Part shown: positions 32,610 through 41,439 of the stretch, in pieces | How the letters are laid out: the number at the start of each line of letters is the position of its first letter | How positions within the stretch are numbered: the stretch's first letter is position 1 | NCBI GenBank assembly: GCA_964577255.1 | Contig: CAZNYM010000004.1 | Span: 1 to 64,000, forward strand | Source of the DNA: Micavibrio_C sp964577255 | GTDB taxonomy: Bacteria; Pseudomonadota; Alphaproteobacteria; Micavibrionales; Micavibrionaceae | Direction of reading: 5' to 3' | DNA length: 64,000 nucleotides | Program-made: the position numbers and the translations under genes | Notes under the pieces: generated by a model | Told to the model about the DNA's origin: nothing | The model's database searches: none | Seen by the model: the letters and a program-made list of their open reading frames with translations, nothing else

Positions 32610-34289
32610 TTATAATGGGTTTGGCGATGTTAAAGTCTTATCAGGGGTGCTCTTAAGATCTACAAAGACAAATGGCTTGTAGAGCCCCAGATCATTTCGG
32701 GGTGGCCGCAGGGTAATAACCCAGAAGCCTTGCCCCTGGCTTTCTCGGCGTGCCCCTGCTTGCAACAGCACCAGCTGGTTTTTTTGTCTATTCAGACGTT
32801 CCGGCATCAGTGCGAGATTCTCAAAGTGATTGGTTCCGCCGCAATGCAGATCGACGATGTGATCGACCGAGAGATTTCCCAATGACTGACGCTGGGGATC
32901 CGGTATTCTTCCTGTTTCAAGCATCACTTGAATTGACTGACGATCGAATCCTGCCGCTTCTAAATCGTCAGAGAACCCAACTGCCAGCCATGTGATAAAG
33001 GCACACTTGAAAGAATCCTGACCGTCTGCGGGCCCTGATTTCTTGAACATACTGCGGCGTATACGACTTAAATCGGCATCCTGCTCAGCGTAATAACTTA
33101 CAACAGGTTCAAGAAAGTGACGTGTTTGGTCAATCAGGGAAATAAATTTTTTGAAATGTTCGGGCGGTAGCTGTGTGCGCATGTCCGCAATAATCTCTTC
33201 AACTTCCGGGCACGGTATATGACGCCATATCTCTTCGAACATACGTCGGATTGCTTCTGATTTTTCATCTTCAGTCACAGGCTGCCCCAGTATTTCCATC
33301 TGTGCGCAATAATCATCATTATAGGCAAGATACAGGTCTTCTAAACCCCGGGCCAATGCCGCCATTTTGTGGGGCGGTACCTTGTCTTTGTGGTGCTCCA
33401 AATAATACCGGGTCATACCCATTGCAATTACAGGCATAAAACTGGGATTAATCATTGATTTTATCAGGGAACTGATCAGGTCATATTGCTCATTAAGGGC
33501 GATTTTTCCAGGGGCAAAGTTTCCCAGATCGCTTATGAAGCAGCTGGCTACGCTCCTGATCTGGGCAATGTGGTCGACCAGGTTGACAGGCTCCGCTTCT
33601 GCTTCAGTTTTACCCAAACCAGCATAAAACTCACAGATGGTCAGACAAACAAACAGATCTTCGGCAGTATCCGGGCCATATCGCGGCAGATACAGTTCAT
33701 CAAGAAAATCAGCACGCTGTTTCTGATGTATGTTGATGGCGAGTGAAAGCAGAGCATAGCGCATAGTGTCATGCTCCGGTTTCAGGGCGCCGGTGGCGAC
33801 CATGAATAGAGTCCTAAGCCTGCCTGTGTTATTGCGACGGATTTTAGTTTCTAGGAAAAATTTAAACAGGTCATCTTGGCAGGCGCTTGCATCTTGCTCA
33901 GCCGCTTTCTTCCGGGCGGCGGCTATGAAGTTATGCACTGCTTCTTTATCTTCACCCCACGATGCCAGGCGTGTAAAAAGTTCCGCGCCCTTATGTAAGC
34001 ATTTTAAGTTTTGTCCTCCGAGGCGTAAAAACACATTACGCAACCCTGTCAGATAAAAGGCAGGGGAATCTTTCATCGCATTTTCGCAAGCAAGATAAAT
34101 AACTTGGTTTTGTAACGCGCTGCAGACAAACGTACGCGTTTCATCGTCCAGCTCCCGGTAAATAAATCCAAGCGTGATGGCTTCTTCAAGCGCGCAAGCT
34201 CTCGCGGCGATTTCGAACCGTGAGAGAGGTGGATTTTTGTTGCCGTAGGAACTAATAATCAGGTCGGCAGCTTTGGCTAGGATTGACAT
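32610..34289 (-). CDS. protein of unknown function with HNH-like C-terminal motif
   Basis: 559 residues, mostly helical, soluble, and noticeably more AT-rich in codon choice than its neighbours, which hints at transfer. Near the C-terminus (476-505) is VDHIVDLHCGGTNHFENLAL followed by MPERLNRQKN. The Asp-His pair, the GG turn, the Asn and the later NxxK resemble HNH endonuclease beta-beta-alpha metal sites. Residues 1-470 match nothing I know. It diverges from anmK with about 30 bp between the start codons. It could be a nuclease effector, a defence protein or a domesticated HNH relic. Confidence 0.6.
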   Translation of the reverse strand: MSILAKAADLIISSYGNKNPPLSRFEIAARACALEEAITLGFIYRELDDETRTFVCSALQNQVIYLACENAMKDSPAFYLTGLRNVFLRLGGQNLKCLHKGAELFTRLASWGEDKEAVHNFIAAARKKAAEQDASACQDDLFKFFLETKIRRNNTGRLRTLFMVATGALKPEHDTMRYALLSLAINIHQKQRADFLDELYLPRYGPDTAEDLFVCLTICEFYAGLGKTEAEAEPVNLVDHIAQIRSVASCFISDLGNFAPGKIALNEQYDLISSLIKSMINPSFMPVIAMGMTRYYLEHHKDKVPPHKMAALARGLEDLYLAYNDDYCAQMEILGQPVTEDEKSEAIRRMFEEIWRHIPCPEVEEIIADMRTQLPPEHFKKFISLIDQTRHFLEPVVSYYAEQDADLSRIRRSMFKKSGPADGQDSFKCAFITWLAVGFSDDLEAAGFDRQSIQVMLETGRIPDPQRQSLGNLSVDHIVDLHCGGTNHFENLALMPERLNRQKNQLVLLQAGARRESQGQGFWVITLRPPRNDLGLYKPFVFVDLKSTPDKTLTSPNPL

Positions 34290-34319
34290 GGGGCTGCACT
34301 ATACAAAGAGTTAATTGTT

Positions 34320-35417
34320 ATGTCAAAAGAAAACGGGCAAAAAATATACAACGTCATCGGCCTCATGTCCGGCACCTCGCTCGACGGGATCGACGCGGCG
34401 CTGATCCGCACGGATGGCGAAGCGGTGGTAGAGCCGCAGGCTTTTCTGACTTTGCCCTATGCCCCGGATGCGCGCGCGGCTTTGCGCGCCTGCCTGGGTT
34501 TGCGCGCGGACCCGGACGGACGGGTGGCGCGGGCGGCCGATCTGATGACGCGGGCGCACGCGGAAGCGGTGCGCGACCTGCTGGCCCTGGCGTCGCTTGA
34601 TCCTGCTGCCATCGACCTGATCGGCTTTCACGGCCAGACGGTTTTTCACGACCCCGCCAGCAAATTCACCTGGCAGATCGGCGACGGGGCCTTGCTCGCG
34701 CGCCTTACCAGCATCGACGTGGTGAGTGATTTCCGCACCAATGATGTTAAAGCGGGCGGGCAGGGCGCGCCGCTCATCCCCCTTTATCACGCGGCGCTGG
34801 CGCATGTGCTCGAAAAGCCCGTCGCTATCCTCAATATCGGCGGCGTGGCCAATGTAACTTATATCGATGAAGAGCAGGTGATGGCCTTTGACACCGGCCC
34901 CGGCAACGCGCTCATCAACGACTGGGTACGAAAACATACGGGTGCGGAACTGGATCAGGATGGCACGCATGCGCTTTCTGGTACAGTCGACACCGCGGCG
35001 CTCAGCCGCCTGGCGCAAAATCCGTTTTTCTCTGTGCGCCCCCCGAAATCGCTCGACCGCGACGCGTGGAACACTGCGTTCCTCAAAGATCTGTCGCTTG
35101 CCGATGGCGCGGCGACGCTGTCCGCCTTCACCGTGCGCGCGGTGGCGCTGGCGCTCGAACATCTGCCGAAGCGGCCGCGCGCCTGGTACGTGACGGGCGG
35201 CGGGCGGCTCAATCCCGCGCTGATGCAGGGGCTTCAGAAGGTGCTCGGTGTGCCGGTCGCACCGGTCGAAGCGCTGGGCTGGGATGGCGATGCGCTCGAG
35301 GCGCAGGGCTTCGCCTATCTCGCCGTGCGTTCTCTCAAGGGCCTGCCGCTCTCGCTGCCCGGCACGACCGGCGTGCCCGCGCCGCTTTCCGGAGGAACAC
35401 TCCATCATGCCGCTTAA
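34320..35417 (+). CDS. anmK: anhydro-N-acetylmuramic acid kinase
   Basis: Phosphorylates 1,6-anhydro-MurNAc to MurNAc-6-phosphate in peptidoglycan recycling. The 365 residues carry the N-terminal GLMSGTSLDGIDAAL, GFHGQTVFHDP, GDGALLARLT with DVVSDFRTNDV, and LNIGGVANVT followed by FDTGPGNALI, all signatures of the family. It overlaps the downstream Sua5-type gene by 11 bp. Confidence 0.96.
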   Translation: MSKENGQKIYNVIGLMSGTSLDGIDAALIRTDGEAVVEPQAFLTLPYAPDARAALRACLGLRADPDGRVARAADLMTRAHAEAVRDLLALASLDPAAIDLIGFHGQTVFHDPASKFTWQIGDGALLARLTSIDVVSDFRTNDVKAGGQGAPLIPLYHAALAHVLEKPVAILNIGGVANVTYIDEEQVMAFDTGPGNALINDWVRKHTGAELDQDGTHALSGTVDTAALSRLAQNPFFSVRPPKSLDRDAWNTAFLKDLSLADGAATLSAFTVRAVALALEHLPKRPRAWYVTGGGRLNPALMQGLQKVLGVPVAPVEALGWDGDALEAQGFAYLAVRSLKGLPLSLPGTTGVPAPLSGGTLHHAA

Positions 35418-36390
35418 AACGGTAACGCCCGAAACGCTGCGCGAGGCCGCCGCGCTCCTGCGCGCCGGGCGGCTGGTCGCGTTTCCTACAGAAACAGTAT
35501 ACGGCTTGGGCGCGAACGCGCTCGACGGCAAGGTTGTCGCCGGCATTTTCGTGGCCAAGGGCCGGCCGTCCTTCAATCCCGTGATCGTGCATGTGGAAAC
35601 GCTGGCGCAGGGCGAGCAATACGGCGTTTTCGATGCCCTCTCCCGCGCCGTGGCGGCTTCGTTCTGGCCCGGACCCCTGACCCTGATCGTGCCGCGCCGC
35701 GCTGATTGCGCCGCGAGCGAACTGTGCAGCGCCGGCCTGCCGACCATCGCCCTGCGCGCGCCCGCGCATCCGGCCGCGCAGGCCTTGCTGAAAGAAAGCG
35801 GCGTGCCGATCGCGGCGCCGAGCGCCAACAAATCCGGAACCATCAGCCCCACTACGCCGCAGCTGGTGGAAAAAAGCCTGGGCGCGGCGGTGGATATGAT
35901 CCTGGCGGCGGGGCCGTGCGCGGTCGGGCTCGAATCGACCGTGCTCGATCTGAGCGGCGATGAGCCTGCGATCCTGCGTCCGGGCGCGGTGACGGCCGAG
36001 GATATCGAGCGTCAATGCGGTCTGAAGGTCGGTTACGATCTCGATCCCAGAGAGAAGCCAAAATCGCCGGGCCAGCTGCTGCGCCATTACGCGCCGTCGA
36101 TTCCTCTGCGCCTGAACGCCGTCGAGGTGGAGCCGGGCGAGGCGCTGCTCGCGTTCGGCTCGTTGAAATTCATGGGCGTGAAGGGCGGGGGATTCGCCAA
36201 GGATCTGCCCGCGCACGCGCTGCGCAACCTCAGCCCGGAAGGCGATCTGCACGAGGCGGCCGCAAACCTTTTCCGCATGCTGCACGAGCTCGACATCGCG
36301 CCCCATACGCGCATAGCCGCCATGAACATCCCCGATCAGGGATTGGGAATCGCGATCAACGACCGCCTGAAGCGCGCCGCGCGGGGCTGA
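35407..36390 (+). CDS. tsaC: L-threonylcarbamoyladenylate synthase, Sua5 type
   Basis: Makes threonylcarbamoyl-AMP for t6A37 in tRNAs that read ANN codons. The start at 35407 is preceded by GGAGGA and gives 327 residues; a longer frame from 35248 lies inside anmK. The YrdC domain shows GRLVAFPTETVYGLGANA, KGRPSFNPVIVH, FWPGPLTLI and APSANKSG. A C-terminal Sua5 domain follows (LLAFGSLKF, LSPEGDLHEAAANLF). It is coupled to anmK by overlap. Confidence 0.95.
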   Translation: MPLKTVTPETLREAAALLRAGRLVAFPTETVYGLGANALDGKVVAGIFVAKGRPSFNPVIVHVETLAQGEQYGVFDALSRAVAASFWPGPLTLIVPRRADCAASELCSAGLPTIALRAPAHPAAQALLKESGVPIAAPSANKSGTISPTTPQLVEKSLGAAVDMILAAGPCAVGLESTVLDLSGDEPAILRPGAVTAEDIERQCGLKVGYDLDPREKPKSPGQLLRHYAPSIPLRLNAVEVEPGEALLAFGSLKFMGVKGGGFAKDLPAHALRNLSPEGDLHEAAANLFRMLHELDIAPHTRIAAMNIPDQGLGIAINDRLKRAARG

Positions 36391-36407
36391 AAACAAGCCA
36401 AAAACAA

Positions 36408-36437
36408 AAGGCGCCACCCCTGCAGAGATGGCGCCTT
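36408..36437 (-). terminator. intrinsic terminator of the 49-codon gene
   Basis: The 9-bp arms 36408-36416 and 36429-36437 (AAGGCGCCA and its complement) flank a 12-nt loop. On the minus strand the hairpin is followed by TTTTGTTTTT, a strong U-tract. On the plus strand the tract is poor, so it mainly serves the minus-strand minigene though it may also slow transcription leaving the Sua5-type gene. Confidence 0.8.
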
Positions 36438-36465
36438 ATCGGCGGACTTAGTTTTTATGGTTGGT

Positions 36466-36615
36466 TCAGGCGTAGGCCTTGCTGCGGAACCGCCAGAGCA
36501 TTGCGTTGACGCGCTGACGGGTCACCCCGCCGGAACCGGCGTACCCCCCTGCCCCCGCGATGCGGAACAGAGACTGAAGGGCTTGCTTTCTGTAAAGTCC
36601 AAGATGAAGACTCAT
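36466..36615 (-). CDS. small, strongly basic peptide, 49 aa
   Basis: Start ATG at 36615 with a full AAGGAGG Shine-Dalgarno 5 nt upstream. The product begins MSLHLGLYRKQALQSLFRIA, passes through a glycine-rich hinge (GAGGYAGSGG) and ends VNAMLWRFRSKAYA. It has six Arg and two Lys and no Asp or Glu, so its charge is about +8. The two halves look like short amphipathic helices. It could be a membrane-active or nucleic-acid-binding peptide (inference). It has its own promoter and terminator, giving a transcript of about 240 nt. I do not recognise a family. Confidence 0.7.
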   Translation of the reverse strand: MSLHLGLYRKQALQSLFRIAGAGGYAGSGGVTRQRVNAMLWRFRSKAYA

Positions 36616-36646
36616 TAGAACCTCCTTCTCTTGAGTTTACATCTTC

Positions 36647-36675
36647 TTTTTACATGAAAAAAACAAAACAGTCAA
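36647..36675 (-). promoter_or_regulatory. sigma-70-like promoter of the 49-codon gene
   Basis: Read on the minus strand: TTGACT (36675-36670), 17-bp spacer, TAAAAA (36652-36647). It lies within an AT-rich stretch (36630-36822) that stands out from the GC-rich surroundings, and predicts a start near 36640 just before the AAGGAGG. The rest of the stretch up to 36822 shows no gene. Confidence 0.55.
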
Positions 36676-36822
36676 ATAATATTTATATATAATATTTACA
36701 TCTATACTTACTATTTCTTTAAAAGTATTCAAAACAAAATACAGTATTTACAATCTATACATGAATAAATGCAATCTGTATTTGAAAATACAGGCAGTAA
36801 TCCCGAAATTGAATACTGATGA

Positions 36823-37719
36823 TTACTGGTTGAAGCGGTCCTGGGACAGCGGGGAATCAAGCCGCGCCATCATCATGATCTCGACCGGGTCGCGCACCAG
36901 AGTGTGCGAAAGACGCGGGGTTGCCTGCGCGCCGCCGCCCAGCAGGTGCAAGGCCTGGGCCTGGCGGTCACGATAGAGATCATAGACCCACAGATTGTCA
37001 TCGCTGACCGTGCGCGGCTTTTCGGCGGGCGTCGCAGCCGGCGCACTGGGGACAGGGGCTGATTTATTGCCTGTCATGATCGCGGAAGAGCCCTGGAATT
37101 TCTTATCGAAGAAATCATAAACCCCCGCCAGCGTGCGCGGTTCGCCGGTTTTGGCATCGTAGAAAACATTGCGGTTGGCGCGTGCCGCCTTGGGGAAGAT
37201 ATCGGCTGCCGTCATCAACGGGTTTTCCTGATGGGCCTTCAGGAAGCCCGCCGCTCCGCCCGGACCCATGAAATGGGCCAGATACATTTCGGTGGTGCCG
37301 ATATCGCCACCGACCTGCTGCTCGAGATAACGCTTGTTGCCGGCCGCGTATTCGGCCGCCATGAAGGACGCGATCTGCGGATCGTTGCGCAGGGCCAGGA
37401 TGTCCTGGCGGCTCTGCGCGTCCGTCACCTTGCCCTTGCCGTCGATCAGGCCCGCGAATTTCCCCAGGCCGTATTTGGCGCCGTGGTCGCGCACCATCTG
37501 CATCCAGGTGCTTTCGATGAACTGGAACAGGCCGCTGGCTGAACTGGTGGCCGATTTGACGGCGGGGCGGAAACTGCTCTCCGCCGCTGCTTTTTCGACC
37601 AGGTAGGCAAAATCGACCCCCGTGCGCGCACTGGCCTGCTTTATGGCCGACAGGATCGCGGGGGGCGCCTTGCGGATAAGGCTCGTTAGAACATTGTTTT
37701 GCAACGAATTTTCAGACAT
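36823..37719 (-). CDS. lytic transglycosylase (SLT-domain) protein
   Basis: 298 residues from the ATG at 37719 (AGGA just upstream); a longer frame would run into the acyl-CoA dehydrogenase on the other strand. The SLT core is visible: catalytic Glu in EKAAAESSFRP, then SSASGLFQFIESTWMQMV and TTEMYLAHFMGPGGAAGFL. It cleaves peptidoglycan glycan strands, forming 1,6-anhydro-MurNAc, the product that AnmK recycles. No clear signal peptide is seen, so export may depend on another machinery. A Pro/Ala-rich linker and a short C-terminal tail follow. Confidence 0.85.
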   Translation of the reverse strand: MSENSLQNNVLTSLIRKAPPAILSAIKQASARTGVDFAYLVEKAAAESSFRPAVKSATSSASGLFQFIESTWMQMVRDHGAKYGLGKFAGLIDGKGKVTDAQSRQDILALRNDPQIASFMAAEYAAGNKRYLEQQVGGDIGTTEMYLAHFMGPGGAAGFLKAHQENPLMTAADIFPKAARANRNVFYDAKTGEPRTLAGVYDFFDKKFQGSSAIMTGNKSAPVPSAPAATPAEKPRTVSDDNLWVYDLYRDRQAQALHLLGGGAQATPRLSHTLVRDPVEIMMMARLDSPLSQDRFNQ

Positions 37720-37857
37720 TTTCCTGATTCCGGCGCGATTTGTGTGCCGCCCGGCTCCTGAAAGAATGTCGCAAGCCCCGTGCCAGCAGCCGCCTGTGAA
37801 AACCAGTTCTTTATATTTATGATGGAGAATGGGAGCCGGGAAAGACCGGGGTTTATT

Positions 37858-39588
37858 ATGCATAACTACAATCCACCACTGAAAGAAATGCTCTTCGTCC
37901 TGCGCCACATGGCGGGGATCGACAAGCTCGGCCGCGCCGATCTCGACGAAGCCATGCTGGAAACGATCCTGGACGAAGCGGGCAAGCTCGCGCGCGACGT
38001 GCTGGCGCCGCTCAATAAAAGCGGCGACCTCGAGGGGTCGATCCTGCAGGGCGACCAGGTGAAGACACCGAAAGGATTCAAGGAAGCCTACGCCGCCTAT
38101 CGCGATGGCGGCTGGAATGGCGTGCCGTTCAATCCCGAGTTCGGCGGCCAGGGCCTGCCGTGGCTGCTGGCATTCGCCGTGCAGGAGATGTGGCAATCCG
38201 CCAACCTGTCCTTCGGCCTGTGCCCGCTTCTCAATCAGGCGGCCGTGGACGCGATCGAGCAGCACGGCACGGCGGAACAGAAGAATATCTATCTTGCCAA
38301 GCTGATTTCCGGCCAGTGGACCGGCACCATGAACCTGACCGAGTCGCATGCTGGCTCCGATCTGGGGCTCCTGAAAGCCAAGGCCGTCAAACAGGCCGAC
38401 GGCACCTATAAAATCACCGGGCAGAAGATTTTTATCACTTACGGCGAGCACGATCTTGCGGAAAACATCATTCACACCGTGCTGGCGCGCCTTCCCGACG
38501 CGCCCGAGGGCGTGAAGGGCATCTCGCTGTTCCTGGTGCCAAAATTCATTCCCGACGCGCAGGGCAATCCCGGTACGCGCAACGACATCAAGTGCGCGGG
38601 GCTCGAACACAAGCTCGGCATTCATGCTTCTCCCACCTGCGTGATGCAATACGGCGAACAGGGCGGGGCCACGGGCTGGCTGATCGGCCGCGAGAACGAA
38701 GGCCTGCGCTATATGTTCACGATGATGAACAACGCCCGCCTGTCGGTGGGCCTGCAGGGCGTGGCTGTTGCCGAACGCGCCTACCAGCAGGCGTTTGGCT
38801 ATGCCAACGAACGCGTGCAAGGCACGCGTCTAAGCGATAAAGCGGGCGCGCATGTCGCGATCATCGAACACCCGGACGTTCGCCGCATGTTGTTGTTGAT
38901 GAAAGCGCAGACCGACGCCGGACGCATGATGACCTACGAAGCCGCGCTGATGCTCGATCGGGCGCATGCCGGCGATCACGGCGCCCGCGCGCGGGTCGAG
39001 CTTCTTACCCCCATCGTCAAGGCCTGGTGTACCGATATGGCGGTGCGGGTGGCCTCGGAAGGCATTCAGGTGCATGGCGGCATGGGCTTCATCGAGGAAA
39101 CCGGCGCGGCGCAGTATTACCGCGACGCCCGCATTCCGCCGATCTATGAAGGCACCAACGGCATCCAGTCGATGGACCTGGCTCTGCGCAAGGTGTTCAT
39201 GAACAAGGGTCAGGCGGCGCGCGCCTATATCGCCGAACTGCGCCAGGATATCGCCGGATCGCCCGAGGAAAAGACGATGCAAGACGCGCTCGACCAGCTC
39301 GAGCGCGCCACGGCACTGGTTCTGGACCGCGGCGAAAAAGACATCGAGGATATCGCAGCGGTATCCGTTCCCTATCTGAATCTTTTTGGCGGTGTAGTCG
39401 CCGGCTGCCGTCTGACGCAGGCGGCGCACGTGGCGCAGGCGGCAGGATACGAAGAGTCTTTCTGTCTCAAGAAAAGAATTCTGGCTACGTTCTTCGCCAC
39501 GCACGTCCTGCCGCAGGCCCTGGCCGGTTATCACACGATGGACAAGGGCGGTGCGCCGGTGGCGGCATTCAAGCCGGAGATGTTCTAG
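37858..39588 (+). CDS. acyl-CoA dehydrogenase, long (about 580-residue) type
   Basis: A flavoprotein that oxidises acyl-CoA to enoyl-CoA. I start it at 37858 (MHNYNPPLKEMLFVL, the usual N-terminus of this subfamily). Motifs include TMNLTESHAGSDLG, YRDARIPPIYEGTNGIQSMDLALRK and GYANERVQG. The length and C-terminal extension match the DmdC-like/FadE-like group rather than the 380-residue enzymes, so substrates could be fatty acyl-CoA or methylthiopropionyl-CoA. It stands alone, divergent from the lytic transglycosylase gene. Confidence 0.9.
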   Translation: MHNYNPPLKEMLFVLRHMAGIDKLGRADLDEAMLETILDEAGKLARDVLAPLNKSGDLEGSILQGDQVKTPKGFKEAYAAYRDGGWNGVPFNPEFGGQGLPWLLAFAVQEMWQSANLSFGLCPLLNQAAVDAIEQHGTAEQKNIYLAKLISGQWTGTMNLTESHAGSDLGLLKAKAVKQADGTYKITGQKIFITYGEHDLAENIIHTVLARLPDAPEGVKGISLFLVPKFIPDAQGNPGTRNDIKCAGLEHKLGIHASPTCVMQYGEQGGATGWLIGRENEGLRYMFTMMNNARLSVGLQGVAVAERAYQQAFGYANERVQGTRLSDKAGAHVAIIEHPDVRRMLLLMKAQTDAGRMMTYEAALMLDRAHAGDHGARARVELLTPIVKAWCTDMAVRVASEGIQVHGGMGFIEETGAAQYYRDARIPPIYEGTNGIQSMDLALRKVFMNKGQAARAYIAELRQDIAGSPEEKTMQDALDQLERATALVLDRGEKDIEDIAAVSVPYLNLFGGVVAGCRLTQAAHVAQAAGYEESFCLKKRILATFFATHVLPQALAGYHTMDKGGAPVAAFKPEMF

Positions 39589-39596
39589 CGTTCGCG

Positions 39597-40181
39597 TTAG
39601 GGCGTTGTCGCTGTCAGGGATACCGCGACGGTCACGCCCCCGCCCACCGCGCTTTCATCGGCCCATTCGCCGCTTCCCACGCCGTAATCAAGGCGTTTGA
39701 TCTCCGCCCGGCCTTCGGCTTTGGCGGTGCGCTTGCCGGTATCATCTATCGTGATGGCGAGCGTGAAAGGCAGGTCGAGGGGATGGGTCTGGTCGCGGAT
39801 CGTCAGGCTGCCGCGGCCGACATAGGAACCGTCGTCCTTTTTCTCGAAAGAGGAGATTTTGTAGGTCGCCTGCGGGAAGCGGGCGCTGTCGAACCATGCC
39901 GCGCCCGGCAGCGCGGCGTCGCGGTCCTTGCTGCCCGTCGAGGCGCTGTTCATGTCGATCGTGATCGTCGCCTGCGACAGGGCGGGCTGGTTCTCGTCGA
40001 AAATGATCGTGCCGCCGAATACGCCGAAACTGCCCTTGAAGGCTGCGCCCTGCTGCGTGCCTTCGAACGTCAGGGCGCTTTGCGCCGGATCGATGGTCCA
40101 TGACGGCAGCGGCGGCGGCGATTCCGCCTGCGCGGCGGCGGTGATCATCAGGGAGGCAAGAAGAGCGAAAAGCGTTTTCAT
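39597..40181 (-). CDS. YceI family periplasmic protein (second copy)
   Basis: 194 residues with signal peptide MKTLFALLASLMITAAAQA. The YceI lipocalin-like barrel is shown by WTIDPAQSALTFEGTQQGAAFKGSFG, ARFPQATYKISSF and GRGSLTIRDQTHPLDLPF. Members bind polyisoprenoid-like lipids in the periplasm. Its start overlaps the cytochrome b561 stop (ATGA), so the two are translationally coupled. Confidence 0.92.
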   Translation of the reverse strand: MKTLFALLASLMITAAAQAESPPPLPSWTIDPAQSALTFEGTQQGAAFKGSFGVFGGTIIFDENQPALSQATITIDMNSASTGSKDRDAALPGAAWFDSARFPQATYKISSFEKKDDGSYVGRGSLTIRDQTHPLDLPFTLAITIDDTGKRTAKAEGRAEIKRLDYGVGSGEWADESAVGGGVTVAVSLTATTP

Positions 40182-40744
40182 GGGGCCGTGTCTTTCCTGC
40201 GCCGGGGGAGGATCATGCGCCGCAGCGTGTCGTCGCGGTCGATGATGTGATGCTTGAGCGCGCCCGCCAGATGAAGGCCGATCGCGCCGATCAGGATGTA
40301 GGCGAGGATTTCGTGAAAGTCGGCAGCGAAACGTGCTAGGTCCTCGGACGGTTTCACGAGATCGGGCAAAGTGAACAGACCGAACACGCTGACCGAGAAT
40401 CCTTTGGCCGAAGACATGATCCAGCCTGAAAGCGGCATCAGGATCAGGGCGGTGTAGAAGAACCAGTGGATGAGCGAAGCCAGCAGTTTCTCCCATTTCT
40501 TATGCGTGGGCAGGGCGAGCGGATGGATGTTCGAAAACCGCCACACCAAGCGCAGGGCCACAAGTGCCAAAACGGTAATGCCAACCGCTTTGTGCAGAGC
40601 ATAGATTTTGAAAGCGGCCGGGGAGGGATCGAGCCGCGACATGTAAAGCCCGACCCCGATCAGTCCGATAACGACAAGCGCCACGACGCCGTGCAGAAGC
40701 CGGGCGGCAAGGCCATAGGTCTCAGCGGTGTTGCGCCAGTTCAT
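40178..40744 (-). CDS. cytochrome b561 family membrane protein
   Basis: 188 residues with four transmembrane helices and the conserved heme-ligand histidines in ARLLHGVVALVV, YALHKAVGITVLALV, LIHWFFYTALILMPLSGW and HEILAYILIGAIGLHLAGALKHH. It transfers electrons in the inner membrane. It lies between two yceI genes, an arrangement often seen in proteobacteria. Start at 40744; a longer frame from 40840 runs into the upstream yceI. Confidence 0.93.
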   Translation of the reverse strand: MNWRNTAETYGLAARLLHGVVALVVIGLIGVGLYMSRLDPSPAAFKIYALHKAVGITVLALVALRLVWRFSNIHPLALPTHKKWEKLLASLIHWFFYTALILMPLSGWIMSSAKGFSVSVFGLFTLPDLVKPSEDLARFAADFHEILAYILIGAIGLHLAGALKHHIIDRDDTLRRMILPRRRKDTAP

Positions 40745-40751
40745 GACGGAA

Positions 40752-41354
40752 TCAGGGCGCGGCCGGCGCCGGATCGTCCTGGCGGGGGCCTTCGACCTCG
40801 ATCCGCACTTCAATGTCGTCGGCAACCGCGGGCAGGCCATAAGTCATGCCGAATTCGCTGCGCTTGACCGTGGTGGTGGCGGAAAAGCCGGAAACGATCT
40901 TGCCGGAGTAGGGATGTTTGTCGGTCTTGTTATGCGTGACGGCCAGCACAACGGGCTTGGTGACGCCCAGGATCGTCAGGTCACCCGTGATATTGGCGGT
41001 GTTCTCGCCGGTCACGTCGATCTTGGTGCTTTTGAAGGTCATGGCGGGGAATTTCTCGACGTTGAAGAAGTCGGCGTTCTTCATGTGGTCGTTCCATTTC
41101 TGATCGTTCATTTCGATGCTGCTGGTGTCGATGCTGACCTCGACCGAGGATGCGGCGGGGTTGTCGGTGTCGAAATTGAAATGTCCGTCGAAATTCAGAA
41201 ACTTGCCCATCGAGTGGGAGTAGCCAAGGTGGTTTGCGAAAAATAGAATCTGCGTATGTACCTTGTCGAAATCGTATTTGTACGGGGCGGCCTGGGCGGG
41301 CAAGGCTGCGAACAGCAGGGCGGCGGACAAGGCAAGGGCGGGCAGGCGGAACAT
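40752..41354 (-). CDS. YceI family periplasmic protein (first copy)
   Basis: 200 residues with signal peptide ending AALPAQA, then the YceI pattern YDFDKVHTQILFFANHLGYSHSMGKF, FDTDNPAASSVEVSIDTSSI, KFPAMTFKST and LTILGVTKPVVL. It is first in a three-gene operon with cytochrome b561 (7 bp gap) and a second, divergent YceI. Confidence 0.94.
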   Translation of the reverse strand: MFRLPALALSAALLFAALPAQAAPYKYDFDKVHTQILFFANHLGYSHSMGKFLNFDGHFNFDTDNPAASSVEVSIDTSSIEMNDQKWNDHMKNADFFNVEKFPAMTFKSTKIDVTGENTANITGDLTILGVTKPVVLAVTHNKTDKHPYSGKIVSGFSATTTVKRSEFGMTYGLPAVADDIEVRIEVEGPRQDDPAPAAP

Positions 41355-41439
41355 GGGCGCACTCCTTAAAGAATGAACGATCCGAGGAAGATAGGATATT
41401 TTCCGTGAAAAACCAGAGCGTAGTGAAAAGAAGATTGAT

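Noticed and set aside
36823..38820. 665-codon frame that would extend the lytic transglycosylase upstream
   Set aside because: The extra 5' part lies opposite the acyl-CoA dehydrogenase, and a start at 37719 has a ribosome-binding site and the natural N-terminus.
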